DNA of 10,295 nucleotides, taken from NCBI GenBank assembly GCA_016193195.1, contig JACPSQ010000052.1, positions 1 to 10,295 of the forward strand, in the 5' to 3' direction. Positions 1 through 6,208 of the stretch are shown in pieces. Each line of letters opens with the position of its first letter. The first letter of the stretch is position 1. The notes under the pieces were generated by a model. That model ran no database searches and was not told the DNA's origin. It saw only the letters and a program-made list of their open reading frames with translations. This DNA is from Candidatus Omnitrophota bacterium (lineage in GTDB: Bacteria; Omnitrophota; Gorgyraeia; Aquiviventales; Aquiviventaceae). Position numbers and translations under genes: made by a program.

Positions 1-1
1 G

Positions 2-814
2 GAGACCTCGTCCAAGGAGATCTCCACCCGGATCATGGATCTCCTCACCCCGATCGGGAAGGGGCAGCGGGGGCTGATCGTGGCCCCCCCGTATAGCGGC
101 AAGACGGTGCTGCTGCAGAAAATCGCCAACGCGATCACGACGAACACCCCGGAGGTGGTGCTCATTGTCCTCCTGATCGATGAGCGACCCGAAGAGGTGA
201 CCGAAATGCAGCGGATCGTCAAGGGGGAGGTGATCTCCTCCACGTTCGACGAGCCCGCCGATCGGCACATCCAGGTGGCGGAGATCGTGCTCGAAAAGGC
301 CAAGCGCCAGGTCGAGCACAAGAGGGATGTCGTGGTCCTCCTCGATAGCATCACGCGGCTCGCCCGAGCCTACAACACGGTCGAGCCCCATAGCGGGCGG
401 GTCCTCACGGGTGGATTGGACGCCAACGCCCTCCACAAACCCAAGCGGTTCTTCGGATCCGCGCGTGGGATCGAGGAGGGGGGGAGCCTGACCATCATCG
501 GGACCTGCATCGTGGATACCGGCTCACGGATGGATGAGGTCATCTTTGAGGAGTTCAAAGGGACGGGGAACATGGAGCTGACGTTGGACCGCAACCTGTT
601 TCAACGGCGCATCTACCCGTCGATCGATATCCGGCGCTCGAACACGAGGCGCGAGGAGCTCCTCGTCAGCCAGGATGAGCTGCAAAAGGTCTGGATCCTC
701 CGGAAGGTCCTCAATGAGATGGATCCGGTTCAGGCCATGGAGCTCTTGATCGACCGCCTGTCCAAAACGAAGTCGAACCAAGAATTTCTGGCCACCATGG
801 CCAAGAAACCGTAA
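2..814 (+). CDS. rho: Transcription termination factor Rho, C-terminal part (5' truncated by window)
   Basis: Rho is a hexameric RNA-dependent ATPase that translocates along nascent RNA and releases RNA polymerase. The window holds the last 270 residues, essentially the ATPase/translocation domain; the N-terminal RNA-binding domain lies upstream. The frame is open from base 2 and the residues before the first ATG (ETSSKEISTRI) already match Rho, so that ATG at 35 is internal. Visible motifs are the Walker A loop APPYSGKT, LLIDERPEEVTEM, Walker B VVVLLDSITRLARAYN, the Q-loop region LTGGLDANALHKPKRFFGSAR, and the R-loop EEFKGTGNMEL. The C-terminus (ELQKVWILRKVLNEMD, then SKTKSNQEFL) is family-typical and complete. 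In Walker A, Tyr-Ser stands where E. coli has Lys-Ala. A repeat hairpin begins six bases after the TAA stop, before rpmE. The identification is secure; the true start is not visible. Confidence 0.97.
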   Translation, partial: ETSSKEISTRIMDLLTPIGKGQRGLIVAPPYSGKTVLLQKIANAITTNTPEVVLIVLLIDERPEEVTEMQRIVKGEVISSTFDEPADRHIQVAEIVLEKAKRQVEHKRDVVVLLDSITRLARAYNTVEPHSGRVLTGGLDANALHKPKRFFGSARGIEEGGSLTIIGTCIVDTGSRMDEVIFEEFKGTGNMELTLDRNLFQRRIYPSIDIRRSNTRREELLVSQDELQKVWILRKVLNEMDPVQAMELLIDRLSKTKSNQEFLATMAKKP

Positions 815-819
815 GGCCG

Positions 820-887
820 TTCAAGGTTCGAGGTTCAAGGCTCTAGGTAACTGCCGTTCCCTTGAACCTTGAACCTTCAACCTTGAG
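820..887. repeat. 7-bp-period inverted repeat between rho and rpmE
   Basis: Left arm: TTCAAGG (820), TTCGAGG (827), TTCAAGG (834), CTCTAGG (841). Right arm: CCTTGAA (860), CCTTGAA (867), CCTTCAA (874), CCTTGAG (881). Bases 820-840 match the reverse complement of 860-880 at 19 of 21 positions, with a loop of about 19 bases. Transcribed, this would be a long stem of modest GC content with no following T-run, so it does not resemble a classical intrinsic terminator. It ends just before the rpmE Shine-Dalgarno sequence. Its function is unknown. Confidence 0.85.
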
Positions 888-904
888 CACAGGAGGTTGT
901 CTTC

Positions 905-1246
905 ATGAAAGAAGGGATCCATCCGGAGTACGTGGAGTCCACGATCACGTGCACGTGCGGCGCCGTCTATCACACCCGCTCAACCCGCCCCTCGATCCAT
1001 GTGGAGATCTGCGCCAGCTGCCACCCGTTTTTTACGGGCCAACAGAAGCTGGTCGACACCGCCGGCCGCGTCGAGAGAAGCTGGTCGACACCGCCGGCCG
1101 CGTCGAGCGGTTCAGGCGAAAGTACAGCCGCAAGACCCCCGCGAAGCCTCCCGCCAAATCATCCTAATGCGGATTGTGGAATGCGGAATGCGGAATTGAA
1201 ACACGGTCATTCCGCACCCCGAACGCCGCACACCGCACTTGAGTGA
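905..1246 (+). CDS. rpmE: Ribosomal protein bL31, frame broken near the C-terminus by a 32-bp duplication
   Basis: bL31 is a small protein that helps bridge the two ribosomal subunits. The ATG at 905 follows a near-perfect Shine-Dalgarno AGGAGGT (891-897) with 7-base spacing. Residues 1-57 are clear bL31: IHPEYVESTITCTCG, then RSTRPSIHVEICASCHPFFTG, then LVDTAGRVER. Cys16, Cys18, Cys36 and Cys39 form the zinc site, so this is the zinc-binding (C+) type. After VER the frame shifts because 1044-1075 is repeated exactly at 1076-1107, and the given frame runs on through the downstream repeat to TGA at 1244-1246, giving 113 residues with a meaningless tail. Removing one copy restores the ending VERFRRKYSRKTPAKPPAKSS with TAA at 1165-1167, a 76-residue protein of normal length. 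The intact gene is therefore probably 905-1167 and the duplication recent or artefactual. Confidence 0.9.
   Translation: MKEGIHPEYVESTITCTCGAVYHTRSTRPSIHVEICASCHPFFTGQQKLVDTAGRVERSWSTPPAASSGSGESTAARPPRSLPPNHPNADCGMRNAELKHGHSAPRTPHTALE
1044..1107. repeat. Exact 32-bp tandem duplication inside rpmE
   Basis: Bases 1044-1075 and 1076-1107 are identical and directly adjacent. The unit starts AGAAGCTGGTCGACACC and ends CCGCGTCGAG. Because 32 is not a multiple of three, it shifts the bL31 frame after residue 57. Collapsing it to one copy gives a normal bL31 C-terminus. Confidence 0.95.
1169..1236. repeat. 7-bp-period inverted repeat between rpmE and prfA
   Basis: Left arm: GCGGATT (1169), GTGGAAT (1176), GCGGAAT (1183), GCGGAAT (1190). 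The right arm, 1209-1236, matches the reverse complement of 1169-1196 at about 20 of 28 positions. The element begins right after the inferred true rpmE stop (TAA 1165-1167) and ends about ten bases before the prfA ATG. It therefore occupies the place where a prfA ribosome-binding site would be expected. Confidence 0.8.
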
Positions 1247-1431
1247 TGCAGATTCCTCGTCAACAGCTCCTGGAGCAGCTCGCCCAGCTTGAGCGTCGCT
1301 ACACGGCGCTCGAGGCTCAGGCGGCGGCGCACGCCGAACACCAGGGCGAGCCTCAAGCGTACCAGCGGGTTGCGAAGGAGCTGTCCGATCTACGCGAGAT
1401 CAGCTGTCCGATCTACGCGAGATCGTCATGA
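1246..1431 (+). CDS. prfA: Peptide chain release factor 1, N-terminal fragment (cut off by a 23-bp duplication)
   Basis: This frame encodes the first roughly 52 residues of RF1 (MQIPRQQLLEQLAQLERRY to KELSDLREI), the start of the helical N-terminal domain. ATG 1246 is preferred to the adjacent GTG 1243 because the protein start then aligns naturally, but no clear Shine-Dalgarno is present and a repeat hairpin lies directly upstream. The exact duplication 1379-1401/1402-1424 shifts the frame, adding SCPIYARSS before TGA at 1429-1431. That TGA overlaps the next ATG (1428-1430) as ATGA. Deleting one repeat copy joins this piece to the downstream frame as LSDLREIVMTYRTYRS and gives a 363-residue RF1, the normal family length. 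In the sequence as given it is one half of a broken prfA. Confidence 0.85.
   Translation: MQIPRQQLLEQLAQLERRYTALEAQAAAHAEHQGEPQAYQRVAKELSDLREISCPIYARSS
1379..1424. repeat. Exact 23-bp tandem duplication inside prfA
   Basis: Bases 1379-1401 and 1402-1424 are identical and directly adjacent; the unit begins AGCTGTCCGATC and ends GCGAGATC. Its length is not a multiple of three, so it breaks the RF1 frame. It lies about 300 bp from a similar 32-bp duplication in rpmE. Confidence 0.95.
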
Positions 1432-2360
1432 CGTACCGCACGTACCGGTCGGTTGAACGCGATGCGGCCGAGGCGGAGGCGATCTTCCACGCCCAGGGCG
1501 ATTTTGAGATCCGGGAGCTCGCAAAGGAAGAGGCCGCTTCGCTGCGCCAGCAGCAAGCGAAGCTCTTCGCACAGCTTGAGCGATGCTGGGCCCAGCGCCA
1601 CGAGGACCCGGAACGGCCGCTCATCATTGAGGTCCGGCCTGGGACCGGCGGGTTGGAGGCCAGCCTCTTCGTCGCGGATCTCTATCGGATGCTCACGAAG
1701 TACGCGGCGAAGTGCGGCCTGAGCGTTGAGCCGATGCACAGCCAGCCCACCGAAGCCGGCGGATTGAAAGAGGTTGCCTTCTCCGTCAAAGGGCCCGGAG
1801 CCTGGCAGCGCTTCAAATACGAGAGCGGGGTCCACCGGGTCCAACGGGTGCCTTCGACTGAGGCGCAGGGGCGGATCCATACCTCCACGGTGACGGTGGC
1901 GGTGCTCCCGGAACCTGAGGAGGTGGAGCTCTCACCGATCCCCGGCAGAGACCTGCAGATTGACGTCTATCGCTCCTCCGGGCCTGGAGGGCAGGGCGTG
2001 AACACCACGGACTCCGCGGTCCGCATCCGCCACATCCCCACCGGGCTTGTCGTGACCTGCCAGGATGAGCGCAGCCAGCTCCGCAATAAAGAGAAGGCGA
2101 TGCGCGTGCTGCGGGCGCGCCTGCTCGACCAGATGCAACGCGAGAAAGCGCGCGAGGTCGCGACGGATCGCCGCCGACAGGTCGGTACCGGCGAGCGCAG
2201 CGAGAAGATCCGGACCTACAACTTTCCCGACCGGCGGGTGACCGACCATCGGATCGGCGTCACCCTGCACAAGCTCGATCTCATCATGGAAGGGGAGCTG
2301 CAGGAGCTCGTCGAGTTGCTGATCGCGGATGAGCGCGCCAAGGGGCTGGAGCAGCCGTAG
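1428..2360 (+). CDS. prfA: Peptide chain release factor 1, main part with GGQ and stop-codon recognition motifs
   Basis: RF1 recognises UAA and UAG in the ribosomal A site and triggers peptidyl-tRNA hydrolysis. This 310-residue frame has the RF-1 domains: IIEVRPGTGGLEASLF, YESGVHRVQRVPSTEAQGRIH carrying the PxT-type codon-recognition tripeptide (PST here, PAT in E. coli), the catalytic loop SSGPGGQGVNTTDSAVRI, QDERSQLRNKEKAM, and the C-terminal TYNFPDRRVTDHRI. The PxT tripeptide and the rest of the sequence identify RF1, not RF2. In the given sequence the frame can only start at ATG 1428, losing about 53 N-terminal residues. That ATG overlaps the TGA of the upstream fragment, so reinitiation is conceivable, but an assembly error or recent mutation is likelier. 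The TAG stop abuts the ATG of prmC, whose product methylates the GGQ glutamine, consistent with co-transcription. Confidence 0.93.
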   Translation: MTYRTYRSVERDAAEAEAIFHAQGDFEIRELAKEEAASLRQQQAKLFAQLERCWAQRHEDPERPLIIEVRPGTGGLEASLFVADLYRMLTKYAAKCGLSVEPMHSQPTEAGGLKEVAFSVKGPGAWQRFKYESGVHRVQRVPSTEAQGRIHTSTVTVAVLPEPEEVELSPIPGRDLQIDVYRSSGPGGQGVNTTDSAVRIRHIPTGLVVTCQDERSQLRNKEKAMRVLRARLLDQMQREKAREVATDRRRQVGTGERSEKIRTYNFPDRRVTDHRIGVTLHKLDLIMEGELQELVELLIADERAKGLEQP

Positions 2361-3239
2361 ATGGCGACGGCATCGGCGCAGCGCCTCATTCAAGAGGGCC
2401 TCGCGCGCCTTCAGGCGGCGGGCATGGGGCACGTGCGGCATGAAGTCGAATGGCTGTTGAGTCGGTTGGTGGGCGCACGGCCCTTGGAGCTCTATCTGCA
2501 GGACACCTCGATCCCGACGCCCACCGTGGAGCGCTTCTTCTCGCAGATCGACGCCCGGGCCGCCGGCATTCCACTCCAGTACCTCATGGGTGAGGCCGAA
2601 TTTTGCGGTGAGCGATTTGCGGTGAGCCCCGGGGTCTTCATCCCGCGCCCGGAAACTGAGATGATCGTGGACGCGGCCCTGGGGTTCCTCCGTGAGCGCG
2701 AGCGGCGGCTCGGCAGGCCGCTCCGTCTGCTGGACCTCGGGACAGGCACCGGCTGTATCGCGGTGACGCTGGCTCGGGCGCTTCCAACTTGTGTTGTCGT
2801 CGGCGTTGAGGTATCATGGGTGGCGCTGCGAGCGGCCCGGGAGAATGTCCGGCGGCATCGACTGTCCTCGCGGATCTGGCTCGTGCAGGGCCGCTGGGGA
2901 GCGCCGTTGAGCGGTGGATTCGATGGGCTCATTGCGAACCCGCCGTATGTTCCCAGCGGACAGGTCGACCACCTACCCTTGGATGTTCGGCAGGAGCCCC
3001 GCGTGAGCCTCGATGGCGGGCCCGACGGGATGCGGGAGCTTGCCGCCCTGATGGAGCAGGCTCCGCGTTTGGTCAGGGGGGGCGGGCTGTTGGCGTTTGA
3101 GTGCGGCGAGGACGAAGTGAGCGCGCTCGTGCGAGCCGCTTCAGCCGCCTCCGGGGTGGAGGCGGTCGCGCCGATTCGCGATCTCTCGGATCGCCCTCGT
3201 GGAGTGCTGATCCACCTGCGCCTCAGCGCAGGTGGATGA
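2361..3239 (+). CDS. prmC: Release factor glutamine N5-methyltransferase PrmC
   Basis: PrmC (HemK) uses S-adenosylmethionine to methylate the side-chain amide of the GGQ glutamine in RF1 and RF2, which raises termination efficiency. The 292-residue protein has the N-terminal helical domain (about 1-90, including YLMGEAEF), the signature FIPRPETE (93-100), the SAM-binding loop LLDLGTGTGCIAV (123-135), an acidic ribose-binding position at Glu150 (GVEVS), and the catalytic NPPY (193-196), which binds the substrate amide. The ATG directly follows the prfA TAG with no spacer, so translation is probably coupled. The stop TGA (3237-3239) overlaps an ATG in the murA frame at 3236. The length is typical and no key residue is missing. 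Confidence 0.96.
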   Translation: MATASAQRLIQEGLARLQAAGMGHVRHEVEWLLSRLVGARPLELYLQDTSIPTPTVERFFSQIDARAAGIPLQYLMGEAEFCGERFAVSPGVFIPRPETEMIVDAALGFLRERERRLGRPLRLLDLGTGTGCIAVTLARALPTCVVVGVEVSWVALRAARENVRRHRLSSRIWLVQGRWGAPLSGGFDGLIANPPYVPSGQVDHLPLDVRQEPRVSLDGGPDGMRELAALMEQAPRLVRGGGLLAFECGEDEVSALVRAASAASGVEAVAPIRDLSDRPRGVLIHLRLSAGG

Positions 3240-3250
3240 CAGGTTGCCAA

Positions 3251-4570
3251 ATGGAGAAACTCCTCATTCGTAAAAGCGGTCCCCTGCAGGGGACGGTGAT
3301 CATCCACGGGGCCAAAAACGCCGTGCTGCCGATCATGGCTGCCTGTCTCTTGAGCGATGAGCCTTCGATCATCGAGAACGTCCCGCAGGTCACGGACGTC
3401 ATGCTGATGAGCGACATCCTGCGTCACCTCGGCGTCACGGTGGACTTCAGCGGCGACCGGTTGACGGTCAGGCCAAACCGCTATGCGGGGACGGTGGCCC
3501 CGTACGAGCTGGTGAGCCGCATGCGCGCCTCCATCTGCGTGCTGGGGCCGCTCCTGGCCCGTCAGGGCAAAGCCCAGGTGTCCATGCCCGGCGGCTGCGT
3601 CATTGGACTGCGGCCCATTGATCTCCACTTCAAAGGGCTTCAGGCAATGGGGGCGACGTTCGCGATTGAGCACGGCTACATCGTGGGGACGGCCAACGAG
3701 CTGCACGGCGCCAAGATTCATCTGGCCGGCGCGTTTGGCTCCTCGGTGTTGGCGACGGCCAACGTGATGTCGGCTGCGGCGATCGCCGACGGCGTGACGG
3801 TCATCGAACATGCCGCGTGCGAGCCGGAGGTCGTCGACCTGGCGAACTTCCTGATCGCGATGGGGGCGCGGATCGAGGGGCACGGAAGTCCGGTCATCCG
3901 GATCGAGGGGGTCGAGCGGCTCCATGGGGTCCGCTACCGCATCATCCCGGACCGCGTCGAGGCGGGCACCTGGATGATGGCGACGGCCATGTTGGGCGGC
4001 GACCTGACGATTGAAGGCGGGCAGGCCGATCACCTGGGCGCCGTGATTGATAAGCTCTGTGAGACGACCGTGGCGATTGACAAACTCAACGGCTCGCTTC
4101 GTGTTCGGCGATCATGCGATTCCATCCGCGCGGTGGACGTGACCACCCTGCCGTTTCCGGGATTCCCAACCGATTTGCAAGCGCCGATGATGGCGCTCAT
4201 GGCCCGCGCGCGCGGCGTCAGCGTCTTGACCGAGAAAGTCTACCCTGAACGGTTCATGCACATCGCAGAGCTCAACCGGATGGGCGCTTCGATTACCCGT
4301 GAGGGCACGAGCGCGATCATCAAGGGGGTGGCCCGTTTCTCCGGGGCGCCGGTGACGGCGCCAGACCTGCGGGCTTCAGCGGCGCTGATCCTGGCCGGCC
4401 TGACCGCTGAGAACCTGACCGAGATGGTCGGCGTGGAGCACTTGGACCGAGGCTACCAAGATTTTGAGAAAGGGTTGGTGCGTTTAGGCGCGGACATCCG
4501 GCGCGTCACGGCTGAAGAAGGGATGGTTGACCGCGACCGTGTCACGTTCAACGTTGAGCGTTACGCGTGA
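3251..4570 (+). CDS. murA: UDP-N-acetylglucosamine 1-carboxyvinyltransferase MurA
   Basis: MurA transfers enolpyruvate from phosphoenolpyruvate to UDP-GlcNAc, the first committed cytoplasmic step of peptidoglycan synthesis. The 439-residue protein covers the full EPSP-synthase fold. Lys22-Asn23 (HGAKNAVLP) fall at exactly the E. coli numbers, which supports ATG 3251 as start. The loop SMPGGCVIGLRPIDLH carries the catalytic Cys116 (E. coli Cys115), so the enzyme is expected to be of the fosfomycin-sensitive type. The catalytic aspartate is in FPTDLQ, and DLRASAALILAG carries the conserved arginine. An in-frame ATG at 3236 overlapping the prmC stop would add five residues (MTGCQ). A run of open frame further upstream lies inside prmC and is not part of the gene. 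The gene probably belongs to the prfA-prmC transcription unit and indicates a walled bacterium. Confidence 0.96.
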   Translation: MEKLLIRKSGPLQGTVIIHGAKNAVLPIMAACLLSDEPSIIENVPQVTDVMLMSDILRHLGVTVDFSGDRLTVRPNRYAGTVAPYELVSRMRASICVLGPLLARQGKAQVSMPGGCVIGLRPIDLHFKGLQAMGATFAIEHGYIVGTANELHGAKIHLAGAFGSSVLATANVMSAAAIADGVTVIEHAACEPEVVDLANFLIAMGARIEGHGSPVIRIEGVERLHGVRYRIIPDRVEAGTWMMATAMLGGDLTIEGGQADHLGAVIDKLCETTVAIDKLNGSLRVRRSCDSIRAVDVTTLPFPGFPTDLQAPMMALMARARGVSVLTEKVYPERFMHIAELNRMGASITREGTSAIIKGVARFSGAPVTAPDLRASAALILAGLTAENLTEMVGVEHLDRGYQDFEKGLVRLGADIRRVTAEEGMVDRDRVTFNVERYA

Positions 4571-4610
4571 GGATCACACACACCCGCATCAGGTTCGGAA
4601 AGGAGCGTTG

Positions 4611-4856
4611 ATGGTTGTCGTTCGACTACAGCGGCGGGGAACCAAGAAAGCGCCCCATCACCGGATCGTGGTGGCCGACCGTGCCTGGTCACAGGGTGGA
4701 CGGGTCCTGGAGACCCTGGGGATCTACGATCCCTCCTATACCCCACCAAGGTTTTCGATCGATGAAGCGCGGTTGGCGTTCTGGACCTCTGCCGGGGCGC
4801 AGGTGTCGGAGGCGGTCTCGCGCCTTGTGCGACGGTCCAAGAAAGCCACCGCCTAG
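4611..4856 (+). CDS. rpsP: Ribosomal protein bS16
   Basis: bS16 is a small-subunit protein that binds 16S rRNA early in 30S assembly. The 81-residue product shows the family pattern: MVVVRLQRRGTKKAPHHRIVVAD, then GRVLETLGIYDPS, then the C-terminal ARLAFWTSAGAQVSEAVSRL. ATG 4611 is chosen because GGAAAGGAG (4597-4605) sits five bases upstream and because family members begin M-V-x-I/V-R-L; the same frame is open further upstream but resembles nothing. The 40-base gap after murA holds no repeat or clear promoter. In many bacteria rpsP is followed by a KH-domain gene (khpA) and/or rimM before trmD. Here only 63 bases separate rpsP from trmD and neither gene is present. Confidence 0.96.
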   Translation: MVVVRLQRRGTKKAPHHRIVVADRAWSQGGRVLETLGIYDPSYTPPRFSIDEARLAFWTSAGAQVSEAVSRLVRRSKKATA

Positions 4857-4861
4857 CTTCG

Positions 4862-4893
4862 TTTCTGCGTCTGTGGGTTTCTGCGTTGTGCGT
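4862..4893. repeat. 8-bp-period one-armed tandem repeat between rpsP and trmD
   Basis: Four degenerate octamers: TTTCTGCG (4862), TCTGTGGG (4870), TTTCTGCG (4878), TTGTGCGT (4886). No reverse-complement arm is seen before trmD starts at 4920. It resembles the arms of the other gap elements in this window but is single-sided, and may be a decayed or half element. Confidence 0.55.
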
Positions 4894-4919
4894 GGCGAGC
4901 GCCGAGATCTCTACGGAAT

Positions 4920-5693
4920 ATGGAGATTGACGTCATCACGATCTTTCCGGAGATGTTCCCGGCCGTCCTGGGAAGTTCGATCATGAAGCGGGCCCAGGCG
5001 AGCGGCCGGCTGCGGGCCGGCGTGCACGACCTCCGCGACTACACGCATGACAAGCGTCGGACGGTCGATGACCGACCGTATGGGGGCGGTGCCGGCATGG
5101 TCATGAAGCCTGAGCCGATGTTCGAGGCGGTGGAAGCCATCCGGCGCGCCTGCGGACATGCGGGGTCGCGCGCATCCGGCGACGGCGCAGGACGCAACTG
5201 CCGGACCATCCTCATGAGTCCGCAAGGCGAGACGCTCTCTCCTTCGCTCGCACAGAGCTTGGCGGGCCTCGAACACCTCATCATCATCTGCGGCCACTAT
5301 GAGGGGGTAGATGAGCGAGTGAGGGAGGCGCTCGTCCATCAGACGATCTCCATCGGGGACTATGTCTTGACCGGCGGCGAGCTGCCGGTGCTGGTCCTCA
5401 TCGACTGCCTCGCCCGGTTCATTCCAGGGGTCCTCGGTCACGCGCTGGCGGCGACTGAAGACTCATTCTCGGCTGGTTGGTTGGAGCACCCGCAGTACAC
5501 CCGTCCACCCGTCTTCCGGACGATGGCGATCCCTGATGTGCTCCGTTCCGGAGACCACGAACGCGTTGCTCGATGGCGGAAGCTTCAGTCGGTCGCCAGG
5601 ACGTTGTCGTCCCGTCCAGATCTTGCCAAAGACGCTCAAGGCTCAAGGCTGGAGGCTGGAGGCCAACGCTGTTGCCTCGAGCCTCGAGCCTAG
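4920..5693 (+). CDS. trmD: tRNA (guanine-N1)-methyltransferase TrmD
   Basis: TrmD methylates G37 next to the anticodon of certain tRNAs, using SAM, and so prevents +1 frameshifting. It is a dimeric SPOUT enzyme with a trefoil knot. The start EIDVITIFPEMF is typical. RPYGGGAGMVMKPEP lies at 52-66, the knot segments are CGHYEGVDERV (124-134) and SIGDYVLTGGELP (144-156), and RFIPGVLG plus ATEDSF supply Arg166 and the catalytic base Asp181. A polar insertion lies around residues 78-94. Similarity to the family fades after SRPDL (about 235). The last 20 or so residues, ending CCLEPRA, are encoded by the repeat element 5634-5703, and the TAG stop lies inside it. ATG 4920 has only a weak GGA upstream. 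Overall length (257) is slightly above the usual 230-255. Confidence 0.95.
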   Translation: MEIDVITIFPEMFPAVLGSSIMKRAQASGRLRAGVHDLRDYTHDKRRTVDDRPYGGGAGMVMKPEPMFEAVEAIRRACGHAGSRASGDGAGRNCRTILMSPQGETLSPSLAQSLAGLEHLIIICGHYEGVDERVREALVHQTISIGDYVLTGGELPVLVLIDCLARFIPGVLGHALAATEDSFSAGWLEHPQYTRPPVFRTMAIPDVLRSGDHERVARWRKLQSVARTLSSRPDLAKDAQGSRLEAGGQRCCLEPRA

Positions 5694-5703
5694 AGCCTCG
5701 AGC
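5634..5703. repeat. 7-bp-period inverted repeat overlapping the 3' end of trmD
   Basis: Left arm: GCTCAAG (5634), GCTCAAG (5641), GCTGGAG (5648), GCTGGAG (5655). Right arm: GCCTCGA (5674), GCCTCGA (5681), GCCTAGA (5688), GCCTCGA (5695). Bases 5634-5663 match the reverse complement of 5674-5703 at 26 of 30 positions, around a 10-base loop. The TAG in the third right-hand unit (5691-5693) is the trmD stop codon, so most of the element is translated. The element ends about 15 bases before the rplS ribosome-binding site. Confidence 0.85.
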
Positions 5704-5730
5704 AGCTCATCAATTTCCAGAGGGGAAACC

Positions 5731-6207
5731 ATGGAGTGGTTACAGTGGGTTCACGGCACGAACCGGCAGGCAACGCCAGCGACCTTTGGCCCGGGCGATG
5801 ACGTTCGGGTGTGGTTTAAGATCCTCGAGCAGGGAAAGGAGCGGCTCGGTCAGTTTGAGGGGATCGTCATCCGCCGACGAGGCTCCGGCGCCTCAAAGAC
5901 GTTTACCGTCCGCCGGGTCACGCACGGTGAGGGGGTGGAGCGGGTGTTCCCCTTGGATGCCAAGACGGTCTCCAAGATCGACGTGCTTCGGCAGGGGAAG
6001 GTGAGGCGCAGCCGGCTCTACTTCCTTCGACGGACGATTGGAAAGTCACGGATCTCCTCAGAGGAAATCCCCGGCGCCCTTGAGCAACCAAAGGGCGGAA
6101 TCCCTATTGCAAACGTCAGCGCGAAGACTGACGCACCTGGAGAACGATCCGAAGCTGCCGTGGCCGCTGCTGACAAGCCCACGGGAGGCGTTACACCTCA
6201 GCCCTGA
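5731..6207 (+). CDS. rplS: Ribosomal protein bL19 with an extended C-terminal tail
   Basis: bL19 lies at the 30S-50S interface of the large subunit. ATG 5731 has a good Shine-Dalgarno AGAGGGG (5719-5725). Family motifs are GDDVRVWFKILEQGKERLGQFEGIVIRRRGSGASKTFTVRR, then HGEGVERVFPLDAKTVSKIDVLRQGKVRRSRLYFLRR, covering roughly residues 28-108. A typical bL19 ends near residue 115-120. This one continues to 158 with a low-complexity tail rich in Ala, Gly, Pro and Glu (from about EEIPGALEQPKGG to GGVTPQP). The open frame continues upstream of 5731 inside trmD and the repeat, without L19 similarity. The tail-coding DNA also carries the upstream part of the rnhB frame. It follows trmD in the usual rpsP-trmD-rplS order. 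Confidence 0.95.
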   Translation: MEWLQWVHGTNRQATPATFGPGDDVRVWFKILEQGKERLGQFEGIVIRRRGSGASKTFTVRRVTHGEGVERVFPLDAKTVSKIDVLRQGKVRRSRLYFLRRTIGKSRISSEEIPGALEQPKGGIPIANVSAKTDAPGERSEAAVAAADKPTGGVTPQP

Positions 6208-6208
6208 G

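Noticed and set aside
820..887. The gap repeats as CRISPR arrays or intrinsic terminators
   Set aside because: Units are 7-9 bp and contiguous without spacers, and no cas genes are present. The hairpins lack a following T-run and most are inside likely operons.
1024..1038. CCCGT-TTTTT-ACGGG hairpin inside rpmE, considered as a terminator or autoregulatory site
   Set aside because: The bases encode the invariant bL31 HPFFTG segment, the T-run is in the loop and not after the stem, and the stem is only five base pairs.
3101..3250. 50-residue N-terminal extension of the MurA frame
   Set aside because: It lies inside prmC. Starting at 3251 puts Lys22-Asn23 at the E. coli positions and family similarity begins there.
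2492..4033. 513-codon open frame on the minus strand opposite prmC and murA
   Set aside because: It lies opposite two well-identified genes, has no recognisable motif, and is the expected antisense shadow of GC-rich coding sequence.
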